Source: Gammaproteobacteria bacterium
GTDB lineage: Bacteria; Pseudomonadota; Gammaproteobacteria; S012-40
DNA: 64,000 nt
Assembly (NCBI GenBank): GCA_029881255.1
Contig: JAOUMY010000001.1
Span: forward strand, 62,001-126,000
Direction of reading: 5' to 3'
Made by a program: the position numbers and the translations under genes. The notes beneath the pieces were generated by a model. The model searched no databases. It saw only the letters and a list, made by a program, of their open reading frames with translations, and had not been told where the DNA came from. Below are positions 53,751 to 62,868 of the stretch, piece after piece. The stretch's first letter is position 1. Each line of letters opens with the position of its first letter.

Positions 53751-54242
53751 CTAATGCGCAAACTTTTTTATTTGGTTTTCAAGATAGGTTTGATCCACCC
53801 GTCCAATCTTGCGGTGAACTACTCTACCTTGTGGGTCAACCAGAAACGTGGTCGGTAGACCGGGAATCGCGCCCAGAGGACCTTCCTCCGCAGGTTCGGC
53901 CAATAAAATAGGGTAGGTAATCAGGTGTTCATCGACAAATTGGCGGACTTTTTCATCGTCGACGTCTTCAAGATTGATGCCCAGCACGACGGCATCCTTG
54001 TCTTTATGCTTATCATGAAAGAACACCAACTCAGGCATCTCCTCTACACACGGTGGACACCAGGTCGCCCAGTAATTGACCACTACCCACTTTCCGCGAT
54101 AGTCAGATAGCTTGTGATTCTTGTTATCAAGATCACTCAAAACAAAATCCACGGGCGCAGAGACCGCATGTTTGTCTTGGGCATAGACAGAACTGAATAT
54201 GCTGGTAAACACAAACAGCGCAACAACAAAAATTCGCTTCAT
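53751..54242 (-). CDS. TlpA-like thiol:disulfide oxidoreductase
   Basis: 163 residues with a signal peptide (ending SVYA). It has an AhpC/TSA-thioredoxin fold with the redox motif VVNYWATWCPPCVEEMPELV and cis-Pro segment IPGLPTTFLVDPQGRVVHRK. It keeps a periplasmic target reduced, or reduces a partner such as the neighbouring CPFC protein. It is the first gene of the minus-strand operon ending with acylphosphatase. Confidence 0.92.
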   Translation of the reverse strand: MKRIFVVALFVFTSIFSSVYAQDKHAVSAPVDFVLSDLDNKNHKLSDYRGKWVVVNYWATWCPPCVEEMPELVFFHDKHKDKDAVVLGINLEDVDDEKVRQFVDEHLITYPILLAEPAEEGPLGAIPGLPTTFLVDPQGRVVHRKIGRVDQTYLENQIKKFAH

Positions 54243-54391
54243 TTCAACCTGCTTTGTAACATGTCATACCTATTCTATATCGGCCTGACCGATAAAAATA
54301 CCAGCCTGCCATACATCGCACCGGTTTTTCTGGCCCGTGACTGGCATTACACTATCCACTTTATCGCCGTAAACTGGAACTGGAAGCCGAA

Positions 54392-55906
54392 ATGACCATT
54401 ATCAGACAAGACGACTTTATCGCCAGCGTAGCCGACGCCTTGCAATATATTTCCTATTATCATCCTGTGGACTTTATACAGGCGATGGGAGCAGCTTATC
54501 AGCGGGAGCAATCCGCCGCCGCAAAAGACGCCATTGGCCAAATTCTTGTTAATTCGCGCATGTCTGCACTTGGACATCGCCCGGTCTGTCAGGACACCGG
54601 TATTGTCGTCGCCTTTGTTGAAGTCGGAATGAATGTGCAATGGGCAAGCTCTATGACAGTGGAGGACATGGTCAACGAAGGTGTTCGTATCGCTTACACC
54701 AATCCCGACAATCCGCTTCGTGCCTCGGTGGTAGCAGAGCCAGCCGGTCGACGCAAGAATACCGGCGACAACAGCCCTGCTGTTGTACACATCGAACTGG
54801 TTCCCGGTGATACCGTTAAGGTCACGGTCGCCGCCAAAGGTGGTGGTTCAGAAAACAAATCCAAGCTCGCTATGCTCAATCCCTCCGATGACATCGTCAA
54901 ATGGATCACCGACGTCGTGCCAACCCTGGGCGCAGGCTGGTGTCCACCCGGCGTACTCGGCATCGGTATTGGCGGTACCGCAGAAAAAGCGGTGTTACTG
55001 GCGAAGAAATCATTAATGGCCCATATCGATATGCATGAATTGCTACAGAGCGGGCCAAAGTCTGCACTGGACGAATTACGTCTGGAAATCTACGAAGCAG
55101 TGAATAATCTCGGCATAGGCGCGCAAGGTCTCGGTGGACTGACGACGGTGCTCGACGTGAAGATTCTGGACTATCCTACTCACGCCGCATCAAAACCCGT
55201 GGCGCTGATTCCAAATTGCGCCGCTACTCGCCATGTCCATTTCGAATTAAAAGGCGAAGGCGCAGCGGAACTGAAACCACCCAGTCTTGATGACTGGCCG
55301 GAGATTAGTTGGGCGCCCGGCAGCGATGCCCGCAAAGTCAATCTTGATACCTTGAGTGCTGACGATGTACAGGCCTGGAAACCCGGCGAAACGGTTTTAC
55401 TCAACGGCAAGCTGCTAACCGGAAGAGATGCCGCGCACAAGCGGCTGGTGGATATGATCGCCAAGGGGGAAACCCTGCCTGTGGACTTCAGGAACCGCTT
55501 TATCTATTACGTAGGGCCTGTCGATGCGGTACGCGATGAAGTCATAGGCCCCGCCGGTCCGACGACAGCGACACGTATGGACAAATTTACCGAGACCATA
55601 CTCGCCAGCACCGGTTTGATCGGCATGGTAGGCAAAGCGGAACGTGGACCAACCGCGATTGAGGCGATCAAGAAACACAAGGCCGTGTATTTGATTGCTA
55701 CTGGTGGTGCAGCCTATCTTGTCGCCAAGGCCATCAAATCCGCACGCGTGCTCGCCTTCGAGGATTTGGGCATGGAAGCGATATATGAATTTGACGTCGA
55801 GAATATGCCGGTGACAGTGGCCGTCGACTATCAGGGCAATTCCGTACACAAGACCGGTCCAGAGGAATGGCGAGTCAAGATCGCCAAGGGCATACCAAAG
55901 GCGTAA
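54392..55906 (+). CDS. fumA: Class I (iron-sulfur) fumarate hydratase
   Basis: 504 residues. The N-terminal domain has GHRPVCQDTGIVVAFVEVG and the central NPDNPLRASVVAEPAGRRKN. Cluster-binding cysteines are in PVCQDTG, GAGWCPPG and LIPNCAATRH. The C-terminal fumarase domain has GPAGPTTATRMDKFTE and KAVYLIATGGAAYLVAK. It converts fumarate to malate in the TCA cycle using a labile 4Fe-4S cluster. It is slightly shorter than E. coli FumA but full length across both domains. It is transcribed alone, divergent from the thiol-oxidoreductase/efflux operon. Confidence 0.95.
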   Translation: MTIIRQDDFIASVADALQYISYYHPVDFIQAMGAAYQREQSAAAKDAIGQILVNSRMSALGHRPVCQDTGIVVAFVEVGMNVQWASSMTVEDMVNEGVRIAYTNPDNPLRASVVAEPAGRRKNTGDNSPAVVHIELVPGDTVKVTVAAKGGGSENKSKLAMLNPSDDIVKWITDVVPTLGAGWCPPGVLGIGIGGTAEKAVLLAKKSLMAHIDMHELLQSGPKSALDELRLEIYEAVNNLGIGAQGLGGLTTVLDVKILDYPTHAASKPVALIPNCAATRHVHFELKGEGAAELKPPSLDDWPEISWAPGSDARKVNLDTLSADDVQAWKPGETVLLNGKLLTGRDAAHKRLVDMIAKGETLPVDFRNRFIYYVGPVDAVRDEVIGPAGPTTATRMDKFTETILASTGLIGMVGKAERGPTAIEAIKKHKAVYLIATGGAAYLVAKAIKSARVLAFEDLGMEAIYEFDVENMPVTVAVDYQGNSVHKTGPEEWRVKIAKGIPKA

Positions 55907-55969
55907 ACATCTTGCTGTAACAATCTCTACCGCTATGGATCTCTACTGTGTTCACAGTGGAGTATCCCC

Positions 55970-57217
55970 ATGCGTCAATTGCTACTGCTCACCTGCCTGT
56001 GCATGTCGTCTGCATGGGCAGACGGAGAATTCAAATCGAATTCGGCTTTACTTGACCAGATTCAGATCGAAGGTCTGCGGCGGACCGCGGAATCTGTCGT
56101 TTTACAGGAATTACTGGTAGAACCTGGCAAGACTATTTCAGAAAAACAACTCGACGAAAGTCTGCGGCGCCTGCGCAATCTGCGCATCTTTTCACGGGTC
56201 GAGCCGGAAGTTACCAACACCGGTGACAATAACGTCACACTGATTACTCGCGTTGAGGAAAAGTGGACGACGGTTCCAATTTTGCGTGCGTCTAGCGGCG
56301 GTGGTGCCAATTACTTTGTCGTCGGTGCATACGACATCAATACCTTCGGCAAATATAAAGAGCTAGGCGGGCAATACGAAAACTATAATGGTGAGCATTC
56401 CGCCGTAGTCTGGTATCGCAACCCACGTTTTATGCGACAACGTCTGCGTTTTGGCCTGGACATCTGGTCGGTGTCGAGACCGTATGTGCAATACGACAAG
56501 CTGGCGCAGCCGCAACTTTCCTTTCTGCTAAATCGAAAAAAACTGAACACCTTTTTTGATTGGGAATTACGTTCATGGCTGAGGCTAGGCCTTGGACTGG
56601 AATTAAACCGTGACACCCTCAAAAATATCGCAGACGGCCAAGACATCTATAAGAGTGACGCCAATATAGCCCGGCTAAGCGCTACGCTGGGACAAATCGA
56701 CTATGACAATTATTTGTTACAGGGAATGCAGGCTACCGTCACTATCGAAAATGCATTGGCCTATTCTGCCAGTCAGGAAAAATTCCTGCGCATAATTTCT
56801 GAAAACCAACTCTATTTCATACTCCCATGGCGTTCCAATCTGGCCATGAATCTTCGCCTCGGCTATACCGATAGTGAAGCACTGCAACATGTATTTTATC
56901 TCGGTGGACTGGAGAATATACGCGCCTACTACGACACGCAATTTCAGACACAGGCGTTCTGGCAGTACAATACTGAATACCGCATTCCGAGTTTTCGCAA
57001 TAGCTGGCTGGTATTGCAACATACATTTTTTGTCGATGCCTTGCAGATCATGCAAGGATACACCCACAGCAATCCCTCGCCGATCTACGCCAGCGCCGGC
57101 ATGGGCATACGCCTGATATCACCAAAGGTTTATCGTTTAACACTGCGTCTGGATATCGCCTTACCATCCCATCAGGGAGGAAGTGTGTTTTCTATGGGCG
57201 CGCAGCAATTTTTCTAA
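55970..57217 (+). CDS. Omp85/TamA-like outer membrane protein with a single POTRA-like domain
   Basis: 415 residues with a signal peptide ending near MSSAWA. A POTRA-like segment follows (about 27-100): LLDQIQIEGLRRTAESVVLQ and LDESLRRLRNLRIFSRVEPE. The rest shows alternating hydrophobic strands of a beta-barrel (about 110-415) ending in phenylalanine, as needed for BAM-dependent insertion. With only one POTRA it is smaller than BamA or TamA and resembles short FhaC/TamA-like proteins. Its role in protein or lipid export is unknown. Its stop overlaps that of the convergent gene. Confidence 0.86.
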   Translation: MRQLLLLTCLCMSSAWADGEFKSNSALLDQIQIEGLRRTAESVVLQELLVEPGKTISEKQLDESLRRLRNLRIFSRVEPEVTNTGDNNVTLITRVEEKWTTVPILRASSGGGANYFVVGAYDINTFGKYKELGGQYENYNGEHSAVVWYRNPRFMRQRLRFGLDIWSVSRPYVQYDKLAQPQLSFLLNRKKLNTFFDWELRSWLRLGLGLELNRDTLKNIADGQDIYKSDANIARLSATLGQIDYDNYLLQGMQATVTIENALAYSASQEKFLRIISENQLYFILPWRSNLAMNLRLGYTDSEALQHVFYLGGLENIRAYYDTQFQTQAFWQYNTEYRIPSFRNSWLVLQHTFFVDALQIMQGYTHSNPSPIYASAGMGIRLISPKVYRLTLRLDIALPSHQGGSVFSMGAQQFF

Positions 57218-58383
57218 GCTGGCGTATCTCGAACGGCAAAGGACAGCGCCTCACCGGGAAAGTCATCCAGACAAAATACCGTATGCCAGCAACACGCCTC
57301 AAGTGAAGCCTGTGGCAGCAAAATCACATCGCCCGCGTGAAGTATGTATGCATGCCCTTGCGCCACCAGTCGCGCGAAAAACGCGGGGATATGATTTAAC
57401 AGAATCTCCACTGTACCGTCTTCTCTGTCGTCAAATCGTTCCGACCAATACTGGCGCTCACCACGGTTTTGCAGAATATCGGAGATCTCAGAGGATTCAA
57501 AATACGAAGACAACGTCGTTTCGATATTTTCCGTATCCAGAAACGCCAGAAAATTATCCAGCAAATCCGATTTGGACAAAGCCAGCCACGCCGTGGAACC
57601 AAACAGTTGAGCATAGACCACGCCATCATGTCCGCGCTCAACATCGTGATGAAACAAGGCGCCACCATTGGGTGCATTAAAATAATAAATTCTCTCCACG
57701 AAGGCGGTTTTCTTTATCCCTGTCACCTGGCGCAATGTCTGACCGAGTGCGGCATTTGATGTAATGGCCGAGGATTCAGGAAATATCGCCTCTGCCAACA
57801 TCGCTGTCAGCTGTTCCTTGTGAAAATTACTGGCGACATCTTCATGTCCCTCTCGTCCATACGAAAAACGAAAGCGCAATGAAGCATCGTCATCTTCGAA
57901 GGACAACCACGACGCCTTCATCCAGATGCTTACGCCGTCCTGATCTTCGCCCTCCGCAGTTTCAAACTCCAACTGCTCGATACCCTGTCGATCGCTTTCA
58001 TCGCTAAATCCGCCAGCAAACTGAAACTCGTTTTCGATTCGATCGAAGTAGCCCAGCTCGTTCATCATGGACATAACCGATTCGCCATCGAGTACACCTT
58101 CCACCAAGGCATAGGTTTGTTCCATATCTGGTTCGACGGCCGCGAGTCGGTCGCTCACGATCGCACGCAAATGCAGTGGACGGGCGCTGCGCCAGATACT
58201 CTCCATATCCTGGACCGGCTTCTCCGCGGAAGCATCTCGCACACCCAGCCAGCCCAGCTCTACGCCACGGCGATAGATAAAATGCTGCTCACTACAGCGA
58301 TTTTTTTGCGCTTCCACTGCCGCAGCATCTGCGCCCATATCAGGCCCGCCAAGAAACACTGTCGTCGATTTATTCACCTGCAT
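57214..58383 (-). CDS. Hypothetical protein, possible cupin/JmjC-like fold
   Basis: 389 residues from the ATG at 58383; the frame is open to 58422. It is acidic with no signal peptide. The C-terminal half has ALFHHDVERGHDGVVYAQLF (an HxD-type pair near residues 252-254), then HAGDVILLPQASLEACCWHT, the order of strands seen in cupin/JmjC-like proteins. The N-terminal half (about 30-240) is unrecognised. The identity is weak. It converges on the Omp85-like gene, overlapping its stop. Confidence 0.65.
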   Translation of the reverse strand: MQVNKSTTVFLGGPDMGADAAAVEAQKNRCSEQHFIYRRGVELGWLGVRDASAEKPVQDMESIWRSARPLHLRAIVSDRLAAVEPDMEQTYALVEGVLDGESVMSMMNELGYFDRIENEFQFAGGFSDESDRQGIEQLEFETAEGEDQDGVSIWMKASWLSFEDDDASLRFRFSYGREGHEDVASNFHKEQLTAMLAEAIFPESSAITSNAALGQTLRQVTGIKKTAFVERIYYFNAPNGGALFHHDVERGHDGVVYAQLFGSTAWLALSKSDLLDNFLAFLDTENIETTLSSYFESSEISDILQNRGERQYWSERFDDREDGTVEILLNHIPAFFARLVAQGHAYILHAGDVILLPQASLEACCWHTVFCLDDFPGEALSFAVRDTPA

Positions 58384-58705
58384 ACTCCCATGCCGAATGC
58401 ATGACGATGGTAGCTGATACACCGTCTTTTCGCCACATCAGTGCAACTCCCGCAGCCACTGTACAAAAAGTCAGATGTGACACAGCTCACATTTTTCCAA
58501 TCGGCCAATGTGTGAAGCAATTGGCGCTTTATCACTTGACAGCAAATCCTCCGGAAATCAACAGCGTGAAAGTCTTCACAGTTCCTGTTTTCCCACGCTT
58601 GCGCTGTGACCAGGTTTGCATTGTTGGCCCTCGAAAATACCACGCTACAGACGCAAACAGAGGCAGTTCTTGAGTTGCCCATTTACAAAAACAAGGAACT
58701 GTATA

Positions 58706-59119
58706 ATGAAAAAACTGCTTGCCCTTAAGTTATTTTTGTTGCTAATCGTCAGTTCATCATCGGCATTAGCTTGGAGTCCGGAAGCATCAAAAGCTTCCCC
58801 GAATAAAAACGAATGGACGCATTGGGACAGTGCAATGGAAGTTGCCTATTTCATGACGCATGTTGCTGACTGGGGACAGACACGTAGCATTAGCGGCCAG
58901 TGTAAAACCGGCGCTTACCGTGAAATGAATCCTATACTGGGAGAGTGTCCGTCACTCATTTCGGTGAATGCCTATTTTATTGGCACCGCATTGCTGCACG
59001 CAGGCGTGGCTTACGCACTTCCGCCTAAGTATCGTCGATTATTTCAGTCGACAACAATCGTGACGCAAATCGGCGTTGTTTCCAGCAATGCCAGTATCGG
59101 ACTGGATATCAGTTTCTAA
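58706..59119 (+). CDS. Hypothetical exported protein
   Basis: 137 residues from the ATG at 58706, which has AAGGA eight bases upstream; the frame is open further back. It has a clear signal peptide (ending ALAW) and a mature part that opens WSPEASKASPNKNEW. Possible short hydrophobic helices occur at about residues 92-108 and 118-134. Two cysteines (SGQCKTG and LGECPSL) could pair. No family is recognised. A strong terminator follows 36 bases after the stop. Confidence 0.7.
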   Translation: MKKLLALKLFLLLIVSSSSALAWSPEASKASPNKNEWTHWDSAMEVAYFMTHVADWGQTRSISGQCKTGAYREMNPILGECPSLISVNAYFIGTALLHAGVAYALPPKYRRLFQSTTIVTQIGVVSSNASIGLDISF

Positions 59120-59155
59120 CAAACGAATTCAAGGTTAGGGCAACAGGGAAGATGT

Positions 59156-59183
59156 AGCCCGGGGTTATCCCCGGGCTTTTTTA
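59156..59183 (+). terminator. Rho-independent terminator after the 58706 gene
   Basis: A 9-bp GC-rich stem (AGCCCGGGG with CCCCGGGCT), a TTAT loop and a run of Ts. Confidence 0.95.
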
Positions 59184-59261
59184 TTTCTCGAAATTTTTCA
59201 CTACCCATTTATCTTTGTTAGACTACCCCTCAACTATCAAACCGCTATACGAGGACTATTC

Positions 59262-59654
59262 ATGCGTCTTTTGCATACCATGTTACGCGTCGGGAGTCTG
59301 GAGAAGTCCATCGAGTTCTATACACAAGTGCTCGGGATGCGTTTATTACGTCAGAAAGACTATCCCGATGGCGAATTTACACTGGCCTTCATAGGCTATG
59401 GAGAGGAGTCAGAACAAACCGTCATCGAACTCACCTACAATTGGGGCGTGGAGAATTACGACCTGGGCAGTGGTTATGGCCACATTGCCATTGAAGTGGA
59501 TGACGTCTATGCCGCCACAGAAGCCATACGCGAACGTGGTGGAAAGATAATGCGTGATGCAGGACCGATGAATGCTGGCACAACAATTATTGCATTCGTT
59601 GCTGATCCTGACGGTTACCCGATTGAATTGATAGGGAAGAAATCCCAGGCCTGA
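59262..59654 (+). CDS. gloA: Lactoylglutathione lyase (glyoxalase I)
   Basis: 130 residues, the normal size, with GAGG before the ATG. Metal ligands are recognisable in order: His5 (RLLHTMLRV), a Glu in TVIELTYN, His in GYGHIAIEV and Glu in YPIELIGK. It turns the glutathione adduct of methylglyoxal into lactoylglutathione. Monocistronic. Confidence 0.97.
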   Translation: MRLLHTMLRVGSLEKSIEFYTQVLGMRLLRQKDYPDGEFTLAFIGYGEESEQTVIELTYNWGVENYDLGSGYGHIAIEVDDVYAATEAIRERGGKIMRDAGPMNAGTTIIAFVADPDGYPIELIGKKSQA

Positions 59655-59679
59655 TCTGCGCAATAGTACGACCAGTGGC

Positions 59680-60378
59680 TTATAAGCGCTCTTCAACCAG
59701 GCTCAGCATATCCACAAGGTCGAAGGGCTTGAATATACAGCCGGTGATCTGGAATGTATTAAACGGGTCTCTCAAGCTATTTCCATCTGTATGGCGAATG
59801 GCAATCACCGGCCCCTCGAAGCCCCGGTCTTTCACAAAGCGCAGATGCGCTAACACCGCCGAAAAGTAATCCTCGACCAAATAGACCAAACCTGCACAGT
59901 CCTGATAAGCGACATCGTCATAGTCACATCGTTCGATCAGACAATATCCGTTAGCTTTAACGCTATGCGCAAGCTCGTCGCGGGATATCTGAGTTTCAGT
60001 AGCGATAAAGTGGATACTACGACTACTACGCTCCTGCTCAAACATCGCAAGAATTTTTTGCGTATCTGAGAGAAGCTGATGGGTAAATTCATCATTCGGA
60101 AACGCTTCAAGCGCCACCTGTGGCCAGCGAAATCCGGTCATAAACAACACTGGCATCTGGTGGTGTTGCGCACGTATCTTCGATAAAACGGTTATACCGT
60201 CTATGTCGGGTAGATTGACGTCAAACAGACACAAATCGACAGGATTCGATTGAACATGCTGCAAGGCCTCCACCCCGGATTCGGTAGATAACACATTGAC
60301 CTTGAGTACATCCCCGAGAACTTCTCTGAGACCCTCAGCGAGATCGCTATTGTCCTCGAGAATTAAAATATTTTTCAT
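59680..60378 (-). CDS. Response regulator with a receiver and a second receiver-like half
   Basis: 232 residues. The first receiver has the acidic pocket ILILEDN, phosphoacceptor Asp53 in LCLFDVNLPDIDG and VLFMTGF. It is followed by LEAFPNDEFTHQLLSDTQKI and a segment of about 110 residues (125-232) that again looks receiver-like (AGLVYLVEDYFSAVLAHLRF, GPVIAIRHTDG, GCIFKPFDLVDMLSLVEE). That segment has no clear acceptor Asp, although FKPFD carries the conserved Lys-Pro. There is no DNA-binding domain. It may act by protein contact. No kinase is adjacent. Confidence 0.88.
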   Translation of the reverse strand: MKNILILEDNSDLAEGLREVLGDVLKVNVLSTESGVEALQHVQSNPVDLCLFDVNLPDIDGITVLSKIRAQHHQMPVLFMTGFRWPQVALEAFPNDEFTHQLLSDTQKILAMFEQERSSRSIHFIATETQISRDELAHSVKANGYCLIERCDYDDVAYQDCAGLVYLVEDYFSAVLAHLRFVKDRGFEGPVIAIRHTDGNSLRDPFNTFQITGCIFKPFDLVDMLSLVEERL

Positions 60379-60773
60379 AAAGGTCCGTTGTTACACCACT
60401 ATGTTCAAATTAGCAAAATTTGTTCTAATAATACATAGCGCAAGAACGTCACATTTCGTCGAAGTATGCAATACCGCATAGTTGCGGAACAATTTCGAAA
60501 TAGTTGAGTGAATCAGTGTAAACAATCTTTTCGAACCCTTGCGAATCTCGATGGATATCACTCACCACGACAAACCACTCGTTAGTTTTTTCTATGCATG
60601 ACACGCACGCGCGCATACTTCTTTTCACGCTTTACGTACAGGACGTTACGTTTATTTACACACTTTCGCAGTTTTGTGAATCACATAACAGACTAATGAA
60701 TTCGACATTGAAAACTGTCGCCAAAGGCCGTTTAATGAGTCAAGTACACGCTCTTACTGTGAGGAGGCTGAAA
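60379..60773. other. Intergenic region upstream of a 73-residue gene
   Basis: 395 bases between the response regulator and the small gene at 60774. A frame is open from 60594 but lacks protein-like composition before 60774. No strong promoter or repeat was recognised. Confidence 0.35.
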
Positions 60774-60995
60774 ATGAAGATCGACGGTGGTACCTTCGCC
60801 AACATGCAACAGATCCAGAAAACGGTTTCTCAGATTGAGGGAACTAAGCGCACCTCTACGGACAAGACCATTAAGCATCTGGAAGTGGTCGATGCCAAAG
60901 CAAGTCGTTCAACGGAAAAGGTTGTCGACTCTGCGATTGATACCCAGCATGCTGTCATACAGGCCAAAGGTAATTTCATAGATACCTTGGCATAA
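60774..60995 (+). CDS. Hypothetical small protein
   Basis: 73 residues from the ATG at 60774, which has GAGG six bases upstream. It is polar, helical and coiled-coil-like (MQQIQKTVSQIEGTK, TDKTIKHLEVVDAKASRSTE), with no cysteine, signal or membrane segment. No family is recognised. A terminator follows 18 bases after the stop, supporting a real transcription unit. Confidence 0.6.
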   Translation: MKIDGGTFANMQQIQKTVSQIEGTKRTSTDKTIKHLEVVDAKASRSTEKVVDSAIDTQHAVIQAKGNFIDTLA

Positions 60996-61013
60996 GATCT
61001 CCTCAGATAACGA

Positions 61014-61045
61014 CAAAGGGCGTCTCTTAGGCGCCCTTTGCATTT
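61014..61045 (+). terminator. Rho-independent terminator after the 60774 gene
   Basis: A 9-bp stem (CAAAGGGCG with CGCCCTTTG), a 9-base loop and a short T run after it. Confidence 0.85.
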
Positions 61046-61109
61046 TAGGCCCACAATCGCGCTGTATTGCAGTATGATGAACAACCTTCTTCATGTATGA
61101 CATATTGCA

Positions 61110-62102
61110 ATGCCGGAACAACAACCCCAATACGCCGACCTTACACCTGACGTGATTCTTTCTGCCGTTGAGACACAAGGCTTTCAATGCAGTGGCGCGA
61201 TGCTCGCGCTAAACAGTTATGAGAATCGTGTCTATCAGTTAGGCATGGAAGAGGGGCCGCCATTAATTACCAAGTTCTATCGCCCCGGTCGCTGGCGCAA
61301 TGAACAGATACTTGAAGAGCATCAATATAGCCAGGAGTTAGTAGAGCGTGAAATTCCCGTGATCGCGCCACTGCTCAACGCACAAAATAAAAGTTTGTTT
61401 GAATATCAGGGCTACCGCTTTGCATTGTTTCCGCGACGCAGTGGACAATGGCCGGAACTCGATAACGCGGAAAACCTGCTTTGGCTTGGTCGATTTCTTG
61501 GGCGCATACACGCCGTCGGTGCCATCCGTCGTTTTGAGCACAGACAGCGACTAAACGTGCAAAACATGGGTTATGACTCTGTCGCCTTCCTGGACGAACA
61601 CGGATTCCTGCCGGATTATCTTCGCCAAAACTATCTCACCGCCGCCACGCAACTTCTCGATGAAATCAGCCAGATTTTCGAATCCTTTGGCCCGTATCGC
61701 ATATTGCGCCTGCATGGCGACTGTCATCCGGGGAATATCTTGTGGACAGAAAACGGTCCGTATTTCGTAGATCTCGATGATTGCCAAAGTGGGCCAGCAA
61801 TACAGGATCTCTGGATGTTGCTTTCCGGTGATCGACAGGTTCAGGAATGGCAGTTACAACAGATTATTCGCGGTTATAACGATTTTTTTGAATTTGATCC
61901 CTATGAATTGAGCCTGGTCGAATCGCTACGCACCTTGCGTATGATTCATTATTCCGCATGGCTCGCGCGACGCTGGGATGACAGCGCCTTCCCCCTTGCA
62001 TTCACCTGGTTTAATACCCCCCGTTATTGGGAGGAGCAGCTAAACCAGCTGCGCGAACAGCAGGACAAGCTACGCGAGCCACCGCTCAAGCTCAACCTGT
62101 AA
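61110..62102 (+). CDS. srkA: Stress response serine/threonine kinase SrkA (YihE)
   Basis: 330 residues, matching SrkA size. It has an aminoglycoside phosphotransferase/eukaryotic-like kinase fold: ENRVYQLGMEEGPPLITKFY (ATP loop and Lys), RWRNEQILEEHQYSQEL, the catalytic loop ILRLHGDCHPGNILWTENG with the base Asp, and the metal motif YFVDLDDCQSGPAIQDLW. E. coli SrkA limits stress-induced death by phosphorylating proteins. Its stop overlaps that of a convergent gene. Confidence 0.95.
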   Translation: MPEQQPQYADLTPDVILSAVETQGFQCSGAMLALNSYENRVYQLGMEEGPPLITKFYRPGRWRNEQILEEHQYSQELVEREIPVIAPLLNAQNKSLFEYQGYRFALFPRRSGQWPELDNAENLLWLGRFLGRIHAVGAIRRFEHRQRLNVQNMGYDSVAFLDEHGFLPDYLRQNYLTAATQLLDEISQIFESFGPYRILRLHGDCHPGNILWTENGPYFVDLDDCQSGPAIQDLWMLLSGDRQVQEWQLQQIIRGYNDFFEFDPYELSLVESLRTLRMIHYSAWLARRWDDSAFPLAFTWFNTPRYWEEQLNQLREQQDKLREPPLKLNL

Positions 62103-62703
62103 CTCGCTTTAGATTGCGCGCAATCGCCTCGCTGATTTGCGGGCCGATGGTTTGCCCACCTATATAGGAATCGGTGAAAGCATATTCATACTTCAGATCC
62201 GTCAGCGCGATTGCCCCAATCACCCTATTTTCCCAGGAGTAATCATCGCTATGTTCACTGAGCGTTGGTAGTCCCGCGTCGTCCATATCCAATGCAGCGC
62301 CAAAAAAGATTGTTGCCGGAATATTGCGCAACCTCAACGCACAATTCCCCCGCGTACGCCCTGACATGGGGAGAAAATCGATTGTCCGTGAAAGACGGGT
62401 TTTGTTATCTATGATGACATCCACATGCCCGCTTATTGACGTTTGCTCAGCAGCAGAAGCAATAGCTTTAGCATTTAAATACTTACGCCAGTCATCGAGA
62501 TCAAACACGGCGAGATGACTCGTCAGAAAAATGTAAGCAACTCCCTTGTCACGCAGCTTTGCCGCCAGTTCAGGGTCGAATTTAGGCGTATTTACCAGAA
62601 TACCGCCACATTCCTTGTCATGAATCAGATACACCGCCGGCGACAGCCTTCCATCCTGTACTAAAGTAATTTCGCGCCCTGCTAGTTTGCATATGGTTTT
62701 CAA
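62092..62703 (-). CDS. Metallo-beta-lactamase-fold protein with degenerate metal site
   Basis: 203 residues from a TTG start. Strand order and spacing resemble the MBL fold: GGILVNTPKFDPELAAKLRD, VAYIFLTSHLAVFDLDDW where the usual HxHxDH would lie, then FLPMSGRTRGNCALRL and TIFFGAALDMDD. The first motif keeps one His and the Asp residues but not the full ligand set, so catalysis by the usual mechanism is doubtful. No function is assigned. Convergent overlap with srkA. Confidence 0.65.
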   Translation of the reverse strand: MKTICKLAGREITLVQDGRLSPAVYLIHDKECGGILVNTPKFDPELAAKLRDKGVAYIFLTSHLAVFDLDDWRKYLNAKAIASAAEQTSISGHVDVIIDNKTRLSRTIDFLPMSGRTRGNCALRLRNIPATIFFGAALDMDDAGLPTLSEHSDDYSWENRVIGAIALTDLKYEYAFTDSYIGGQTIGPQISEAIARNLKRVTG

Positions 62704-62803
62704 ATGGTTACTAACCTCTCTTTACAGCGTACATGGCATACAATTTGAAACAATTTATGTGACCGTAGACGAATTCCCCTTTGCGCCAATCATACTGAAC
62801 GGC

Positions 62804-62830
62804 TAAAGGAAAATTCCAACCACCCGATAA
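62804..62830 (+). promoter_or_regulatory. Sigma-28 (FliA) type flagellar promoter
   Basis: TAAAGGAA, an 11-base spacer, then CCCGATAA. The consensus is TAAAGTTT-N11-GCCGATAA, so both elements and the spacing agree well. Transcription would start near 62838, just before the mini-receiver gene at 62869, and could run into motA and motB. Confidence 0.85.
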
Positions 62831-62868
62831 TTAGAAACCTTATCCAGAGGGGTAAAAAGGAGAAAACC

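Noticed and set aside
53106-53858. A 250-codon plus-strand frame opposite the thioredoxin-like genes
   Set aside because: Antisense to a coding region with a clear CPFC motif and signal peptide; basic, His/Arg-rich composition typical of shadow frames.
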